This document shows, one piece after another, positions 15,051 through 18,962 of a DNA stretch of 18,962 nt. Both the position numbers and the translations under genes were made by a program. Every line of letters starts with the position of its first letter. The first letter of the stretch is position 1. A model generated the notes under the pieces. The model was not told the origin of the DNA, did not search any database, and saw only the letters and a program-made list of their open reading frames with translations. Source of the DNA: Eubacteriales Family XIII. Incertae Sedis bacterium (lineage in GTDB: Bacteria > Bacillota > Clostridia > Peptostreptococcales > Anaerovoracaceae). The stretch covers positions 1 to 18,962 of the forward strand of contig JAIRSA010000013.1 of NCBI GenBank assembly GCA_031255695.1. Direction: 5' to 3'.

Positions 15051-15509
15051 TTATGCGCGCTTTATGATGACTTTTACCCCTTCTATCCTTACTATAACTA
15101 CTTCTTCCCCTTTATCTATCTCTTCCGCAGGGTCTTCGCCCACCGCAGTCCAGATCACTCCGCCCACCTTGACCAGGCCCGCGCCGAACGGGGCCATGGC
15201 CTCCACTACGACGCCACGCCTGCCTTCCATCTGCTGGGTGATATTCTTCTCGCGGCCGACCTTCAGTTTCTTTATGGCTATGGGCCGCGTCAGCAGCAGC
15301 GTCAGTATCGATACTGCAAGGAACACCGCCACCTGCACGGCTACATTCGCTCCAAGCATGGCCGTCACGGCCGCCGCCGCGGCGCCTATGGCGAACCATA
15401 TCGTAGCCAGCCCCATAGTAAGCGCTTCTATTATAGCGAGCAGCACAGCGGCCACAACCCAGGCCACTGGCAGATAGTCATACAAAAATCCTATATCGCC
15501 GATTCCCAT
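15051..15509 (-). CDS. NfeD-like membrane protein
   Basis: A 152-aa short NfeD protein without the N-terminal ClpP-like protease domain of long forms. Three hydrophobic segments at about 14-32, 35-54 and 58-76 precede a soluble C-terminal OB-fold domain (about 88-152: EGRRGVVVEAMAPFGAGLV, KGEEVVIVRIEGVKVIIK). NfeD proteins bind SPFH partners in membrane microdomains, and the partner gene is next. I chose the ATG at 15509-15507, with GGAGG five bases upstream; an ATG four codons earlier has no ribosome site. A strong promoter about 190 bp upstream drives the pair. Confidence 0.93.
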   Translation of the reverse strand: MGIGDIGFLYDYLPVAWVVAAVLLAIIEALTMGLATIWFAIGAAAAAVTAMLGANVAVQVAVFLAVSILTLLLTRPIAIKKLKVGREKNITQQMEGRRGVVVEAMAPFGAGLVKVGGVIWTAVGEDPAEEIDKGEEVVIVRIEGVKVIIKRA

Positions 15510-15703
15510 CAACTCCTCCATCCACAGGGCACTTGCCCGCCGTAGCTGCGGCAGCCGCCGGCCGCCCTATTCCTCTGGCGCCCATCCCATGCCCATATGG
15601 CACCCGCATGATCGGGCGCCGCCTGGCCGCCGGCCGCCCCGCAAAAGCCCAATCCGGCATTTCGCTAGGCAGTGCCTTTACGGCACGGGTTTCTTGCGTC
15701 TAT
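15510..15703 (-). other. nfeD leader region
   Basis: About 190 bp between the nfeD promoter and its start codon. It holds the small hairpin GTGCC-GTAAA-GGCAC near its beginning and two copies of the GC-rich word GGCGGCCGGCGGC. I did not recognise a riboswitch. A 60-codon reading frame across it (15660-15478, minus) overlaps nfeD out of frame and has no ribosome site or family resemblance. Confidence 0.4.
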
Positions 15704-15732
15704 AGAATATTACTTTTTCTCCGTTTTGTCAA
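15704..15732 (-). promoter_or_regulatory. Strong sigma-A promoter of nfeD-SPFH
   Basis: On the minus strand TTGACA at 15732-15727, a 17-bp spacer, and TATTCT at 15709-15704. Its -35 box lies 22 bp from the -35 of the divergent ABC promoter, so the two back-to-back promoters could be controlled together. Confidence 0.8.
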
Positions 15733-15754
15733 CACCTAGAGAAGAGCTGGCGTA

Positions 15755-15783
15755 TTGACATTCATCCCTGTAATTGTTATTAT
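15755..15783 (+). promoter_or_regulatory. Strong sigma-A promoter of the ABC transporter genes
   Basis: TTGACA at 15755-15760, a 17-bp spacer, and TATTAT at 15778-15783. The predicted start is near 15790. That point coincides with an ATG opening an 18-codon frame (15790-15846, MEIIAIYCTGGTMRRRLA), which could be a leaderless leader peptide. Confidence 0.8.
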
Positions 15784-15865
15784 TGATTTATGGAAATTAT
15801 CGCTATTTACTGTACAGGCGGCACGATGCGGCGGCGGCTTGCTTAAGGGGTTTGGGTATACCATC

Positions 15866-16732
15866 ATGGCAATAAAATCGAAAATATTCCAGCGCACGAA
15901 TCCGGACGGGCGGACGGACGGCGGGGCCACGGCCCCGGCGGAGAGCCCCAAGCCCAGCCTCGTGCCCTATGTGCTTGTCGCGCCCTTCGCCCTGTTGCTG
16001 GCATCGGTGCCGATAGGCTTCGTCGGCTGGGCATTCTGCGGCTTCAGCAATTTTTCGCACCATGTCCCCTATGAGCAGGCCCTTATAGGCGTCGAGGTTT
16101 TTGACAGCCGTTTTGGCGGCCTGCTGAATTTACTGTCCGGCTTCGCCATATCGGTGCCTGTCGCCTTGCTGTCGACGGCCATCGCGCTGCTGGCCGTGCG
16201 CGCCCTTAACTTCTATGAATTCCCCGGAAGGGAGTTTTTCCTGATGCTTTCCCGGATCCGCTTCACGCTTCCGGCTGCATGCATCGGCATAGGCATACAC
16301 GCCATGTTCGAACTGTACGGCATGGGGGGCACGGCGGTGCAGCTAGGCCTTGTCCAGCTTCTGTTCGCCCTCCCGTTTTCCCTCTCGATAATCAAGAGCT
16401 GCCTCAGTTCCGGCAGCCGGCAGCTTGAAGAGCACGCGCGCGTATTGGGCGCCACTTCGCGCTCCGCCTTCTTCATGGCCTCGCTGCCCTCGCTCACGCC
16501 GGGGCTGACAGCATCCGCTGTCGTCGCCTTGCTGCTGTCGATGACGCAATACATATTGGAAACAGTCAGGTTTGGGGAAACGGCAGGCGGCTTGATGATA
16601 ATCGGCTCCCCCCTCATACAGGGGAATGAGCTCACGGTATATTTTTCGATCTATATATTGCCCGCCGCTTTTATGTTTGTGGCCCTCCAGGCGATAATCC
16701 GCGCGTTGGTGGGGCCTGGCAGCAAGGAATAG
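15866..16732 (+). CDS. ABC transporter permease (MetI-like, BPD_transp_1)
   Basis: A 288-aa inner-membrane permease of the binding-protein-dependent class, with about six transmembrane helices. They begin near residues 33 (VPYVLVAPFALLLASV), 85, 125, 155, 215 and 260. The cytoplasmic EAA loop that docks on the ATPase is visible as EEHARVLGATSRSAFFMASL followed by PSLTPG, at about 191-216. Relatives include PotB, ThiP and phosphonate- or iron-type permeases; the substrate is not readable. The ATG at 15866-15868 is preceded by AAGGGG at a long distance (15 bases), a weak site. An in-frame TTG at 15755 is rejected because it is the -35 box of the promoter. The ATPase gene follows after a 163-bp repeat-rich gap. 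No second permease or binding protein is present. Confidence 0.85.
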   Translation: MAIKSKIFQRTNPDGRTDGGATAPAESPKPSLVPYVLVAPFALLLASVPIGFVGWAFCGFSNFSHHVPYEQALIGVEVFDSRFGGLLNLLSGFAISVPVALLSTAIALLAVRALNFYEFPGREFFLMLSRIRFTLPAACIGIGIHAMFELYGMGGTAVQLGLVQLLFALPFSLSIIKSCLSSGSRQLEEHARVLGATSRSAFFMASLPSLTPGLTASAVVALLLSMTQYILETVRFGETAGGLMIIGSPLIQGNELTVYFSIYILPAAFMFVALQAIIRALVGPGSKE

Positions 16733-16782
16733 GCGGCGGCCGGGAGGGGCGGCCGGGAGGCGGCAGAAAAGAAGAGGCGGGC

Positions 16783-16877
16783 GCCACAGCTGGGCGGCGG
16801 CAGGACATAGGGCAGGCGCCTCATTGACGGGAAGCGGCCGAAAAAAAAGGGCAGGTGCCGCAGCTGGGCGGCGGCAG
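16783..16877 (+). repeat. Imperfect direct repeat between permease and ATPase genes
   Basis: GCCRCAGCTGGGCGGCGGCA occurs at 16783-16802 and 16857-16876, 74 bp apart, each preceded by an A-rich run and GGC-rich sequence. The whole gap 16733-16895 is purine- and GGC-rich with no gene in it. Confidence 0.7.
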
Positions 16878-16895
16878 AAACGGAGCCAAAACACA

Positions 16896-17903
16896 ATGAG
16901 TTTAGTAGTAAAAGACCTCGATCTGCATATCGACGGGCAGCAGATACTGTACGAGATCAACATTGATGTCGAGACTGGCGAGCTGTTCTCCATACTTGGC
17001 GACAACGGCTGCGGCAAAAGCACATTGCTGCGCGCCATTGCCGGGCTGGCCGCCTACAGCGCGGGCTCGGTCATACTCGACGGCGAGATTATCGACGCGC
17101 AGCCTCCCGAATCGCGCAATATCGCCATGGTCTTCAAAGGTTTCCGCCTGTTCCCCAACCTCACGGTGCTTGAAAATATCGCAGTGCCGCTCAAAATCGC
17201 GGGCTACGGCAAGGCAGACCGGCGCACCCGCGCTTCGAAGATGATGCAGATGATGAAGCTGGACAAGGTGGCGGGCCTCCGCCCGTCGAATATTTCCGCC
17301 GCCCAGAGGGGCAGGGTGGCGATCGCCCAGGCGCTCCTTACACAGCCGAGGCTGATCCTTATGGACGAGCCATTTTCGGGGCTTGACGGGCCGCAGCGCA
17401 CCGAGATGCGCAAGCTCGTCAGGGAGGTGCACGACCGTTTCGGCATCACCACCATCTTCGTCTCCAATGACCAGGACGATGCGATGATGCTGTCCGACCG
17501 CATGGCATTCATGATGGATGGCGAGATAATGCAGTGCGACAAGCCATCGCAGGTCTACAATTTCCCCGCGACCCTCGATATCGCGAAATACTTTTGCAGC
17601 GGGAACACGATCCCTGGGCATGTGCGGAATGGGCGATTTGAGAGCGGTGCCATAATCCTCAATACGCCGGATCTGCCCGACGGGCCATGCGAGGCGATGA
17701 TCCGCCCCGGCATCATATCCGTCGCGCTGGGGCCCGGCGAATTCGAGGTCGAGCACGTCGAATACCTGGGGGACTATCAGCGCCTTTATGTGAAGCGCAA
17801 GGACTGTTCGCTGAATTTCGTCACAAACCTATCCGCCAATTACAAGCCCGGCGACATGATAGACCTACGGATCGAAGACGGCAAAGCCCTGTTCTACCGC
17901 TGA
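16896..17903 (+). CDS. ABC transporter ATPase with altered catalytic motifs and a TOBE-like C-terminus
   Basis: A 335-aa ABC ATPase of the PotA/FbpC/CysA type. Walker A GDNGCGKST is at 35-43, Walker B LILMDEP at 153-159 (catalytic E158 present) and the D-loop SGLD at 161-164. Three usually invariant features differ. The Q-loop reads MVFKGFRLFP with K81 in place of Gln. The signature reads ISAAQ (133-137) instead of LSGGQ. The H-loop reads VSNDQDDA with N191 in place of the switch His. About 250-335 resembles a TOBE_2 domain (IRPGIISVALGPGEFEVEHV). The ATG at 16896 has GGAG ten bases upstream; an ATG at 16824 would begin with repeat-derived sequence. It probably binds ATP; whether it hydrolyses normally is doubtful. 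It pairs with the upstream permease. Confidence 0.88.
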   Translation: MSLVVKDLDLHIDGQQILYEINIDVETGELFSILGDNGCGKSTLLRAIAGLAAYSAGSVILDGEIIDAQPPESRNIAMVFKGFRLFPNLTVLENIAVPLKIAGYGKADRRTRASKMMQMMKLDKVAGLRPSNISAAQRGRVAIAQALLTQPRLILMDEPFSGLDGPQRTEMRKLVREVHDRFGITTIFVSNDQDDAMMLSDRMAFMMDGEIMQCDKPSQVYNFPATLDIAKYFCSGNTIPGHVRNGRFESGAIILNTPDLPDGPCEAMIRPGIISVALGPGEFEVEHVEYLGDYQRLYVKRKDCSLNFVTNLSANYKPGDMIDLRIEDGKALFYR

Positions 17904-17956
17904 TTGCGGCAGCCAGCGTACGCAGTGGCGGGCGGCTGCCAGAGCGGCGGCAGGGA

Positions 17957-18085
17957 CGGCGGCGATGTCGGCGGACGCAGTGCCGGGCGGCGGCGATGTC
18001 GGCGGCTGTCAGCGACGGCAGTGGCGGGCGGCAGCGATGTCGACGGACGCAGTACCGGGCGGCGGCGATGTCGGCGGGTGTACTT
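17957..18085. repeat. GC-rich compound tandem repeat (72-bp higher-order period)
   Basis: The core GCGATGTC starts at 17962, 17993, 18034 and 18065. The spacings of 31, 41 and 31 bp give a 72-bp period present about twice, with GACGCAGTRCCGGGCGG inside. It fills the space between the convergent ABC ATPase and methyltransferase genes (17904-18101). A 7-bp inverted repeat GGCAGCC/GGCTGCC lies nearby at about 17908-17940, but there is no T tract, so no clear terminator is visible. Confidence 0.8.
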
Positions 18086-18101
18086 ACGGCAGCGGCAGCC
18101 C

Positions 18102-18962
18102 TCATAACACGCGGAAGCTGCTATTGCCGAAGATATCCACGACCCTCACCGCGATGGGGCCGAAATCCCCCATTATGCGCGCGATCTTATTGTCCACACT
18201 GTAGTTTTCCCTCGACGCGGACACATGCGGCCTGAATTCTCTGCCGTTGTAGCGGAAATCGACGCTCCAATAATCCACCAGCTGCAGCGAATCGTTCTCC
18301 AACACATCGTTTATCGCCTGGATATGATCCTTCCCCACGGGTATGGACACGGCGGCGGCCACGCCCGCGCATGGCTCCGCACCGCAGCCCTTGGCTTCGG
18401 CAGCCGGTTCCATCCCGGCCACAGTACCGGGGGCGGGCATCCCGGCCATCGCTCCGGCGGCGGGGGCGCCAGACATCGCTCCGGGGGCGGCCGCCGGCAG
18501 CGCATACCGCTTCAGGGTGACGCTCACCAGCCTTTTGGCCGTGTCCAGCGTCTCCTCCGAACTGTATTCCGCAGCGAAGCCCCCCTCCATATCCCTGTCC
18601 GCGCGCCCTGCCATCAGGCAAAAATGCGAGCCGGCCTGCACCATGCGCTTATGCGCATTGACGGCTGCGAGCCGGCCGGAATCGCACATCAGCCACCTCC
18701 GCCCCAGCTTTTCGGCGGCGGCGCCCAATGTGCCTGATCCGCAGAAAAAATCGGCGCACAGATCCCCCTCCTTGGTGCAGCTTTCCAGGATCCGCGCTAT
18801 CAGCGCCTCCGGCTTCTGCGTGGCGTAGCCTGTGCGCTCGGCCGACGTGCGCCCGACCATGTCGAGCTGCCACACATCCTTCATATTGACCATCGTGTAC
18901 CAGCCGCCCTCATCCTTGTACTCCTTGACCCCCTTGAACCTGTAGGGCTTCAGCCCCCGGTT
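18102..18962 (-). CDS. DNA methyltransferase (N4/N6, site-specific), 5' end beyond the window
   Basis: The reading frame stays open to the right edge, so 286 C-terminal residues are visible and the start is missing. The family motif TQKP (about 49-52, in GYATQKPEALIARILE) is followed by DFFCGSGTLGAAAEKLGRRW, the AdoMet-binding FxGxG region. With this motif order (beta-class) the catalytic DPPY should be upstream, outside the window, so amino-group specificity cannot be read. Residues of about 155-210 are a low-complexity Ala/Gly/Met/Pro stretch (GAMSGAPAAGAMAGMPAPG), unlike the family. A conserved-looking tail of about 75 residues follows, ending GNSSFRVL. It converges on the ABC genes. It could be a solitary methylase or part of a restriction system to the right. 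Confidence 0.8.
   Translation of the reverse strand, partial: NRGLKPYRFKGVKEYKDEGGWYTMVNMKDVWQLDMVGRTSAERTGYATQKPEALIARILESCTKEGDLCADFFCGSGTLGAAAEKLGRRWLMCDSGRLAAVNAHKRMVQAGSHFCLMAGRADRDMEGGFAAEYSSEETLDTAKRLVSVTLKRYALPAAAPGAMSGAPAAGAMAGMPAPGTVAGMEPAAEAKGCGAEPCAGVAAAVSIPVGKDHIQAINDVLENDSLQLVDYWSVDFRYNGREFRPHVSASRENYSVDNKIARIMGDFGPIAVRVVDIFGNSSFRVL

Noticed and set aside
15755..15757. TTG as the permease start, giving 325 aa
   Set aside because: These bases are the -35 box of a consensus promoter, so they lie upstream of the transcript.
17687..18235. 182-codon plus-strand frame over the 72-bp repeat
   Set aside because: It overlaps the end of the ABC ATPase and the start of the antisense methyltransferase in another frame; composition is purely repeat-derived.

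Overview
The window is about 19 kb of GC-rich DNA (roughly 58-60% GC by eye) with AT-rich promoters. It looks like an anaerobic member of the Bacillota, probably class Clostridia. The support is strong AAGGAGG-type ribosome sites, near-consensus sigma-A promoters, a perfect CIRCE operator, TTG starts, a DUF815 ATPase, and a sigma-54 enhancer-binding regulator beside a 4-aminobutyrate aminotransferase. A family such as Anaerovoracaceae would fit, but that is a guess. I see no rRNA, tRNA, CRISPR array, transposase, integrase or phage structural cluster.

Layout. Everything from 1 to 15509 is on the minus strand. Read in the direction of transcription from the right, the units are: (a) nfeD-like, then a stomatin/SPFH protein, then a membrane-anchored protein of 843 aa with a C-terminal C-type-lectin (CLec) domain of the phage-tail/FGE type, with the nfeD promoter at 15704-15732; (b) trmL, then a beta-CASP metallo-beta-lactamase RNase-like protein, from a consensus promoter at 11165-11194; (c) a GAF/PAS/AAA+/Fis sigma-54 activator, then gabT, which ends in a clear intrinsic terminator at 5191-5221; (d) a CYTH-domain protein, then glyA, then a DUF815 ATPase, the last two coupled by a TGATG overlap; (e) an M50 site-2-type protease; (f) the first 18 codons of clpB, behind a CIRCE operator and a leader with a 59-bp tandem repeat. 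On the plus strand, a promoter back-to-back with the nfeD promoter drives an ABC permease and an ABC ATPase (15866-17903). A minus-strand DNA methyltransferase, cut by the right edge, converges on them.

How the genes relate. clpB and its CIRCE site belong to the HrcA heat-shock response. glyA feeds one-carbon metabolism. gabT with its sigma-54 activator suggests amino-acid or GABA catabolism. NfeD plus SPFH is the classic membrane-microdomain pair, and the lectin-like membrane protein lies just downstream of it. The ABC pair has no binding protein or second permease in view, and its ATPase has substitutions at three normally conserved catalytic motifs.

Most worth a second look: an exact 61-bp duplication of the 3' end of the CLec gene just downstream of its stop, next to two degenerate copies of the lectin-core motif (a layout reminiscent of, but not shown to be, a diversity-generating system); the ABC ATPase with altered Q-loop, signature and H-loop; an unassigned, highly foldable intergenic element at 5055-5144; the hairpin-bearing tandem repeat in the clpB leader; and a 25-bp motif shared by two distant intergenic regions. 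Tandem and low-complexity GC-rich insertions recur between genes and inside two enzymes.
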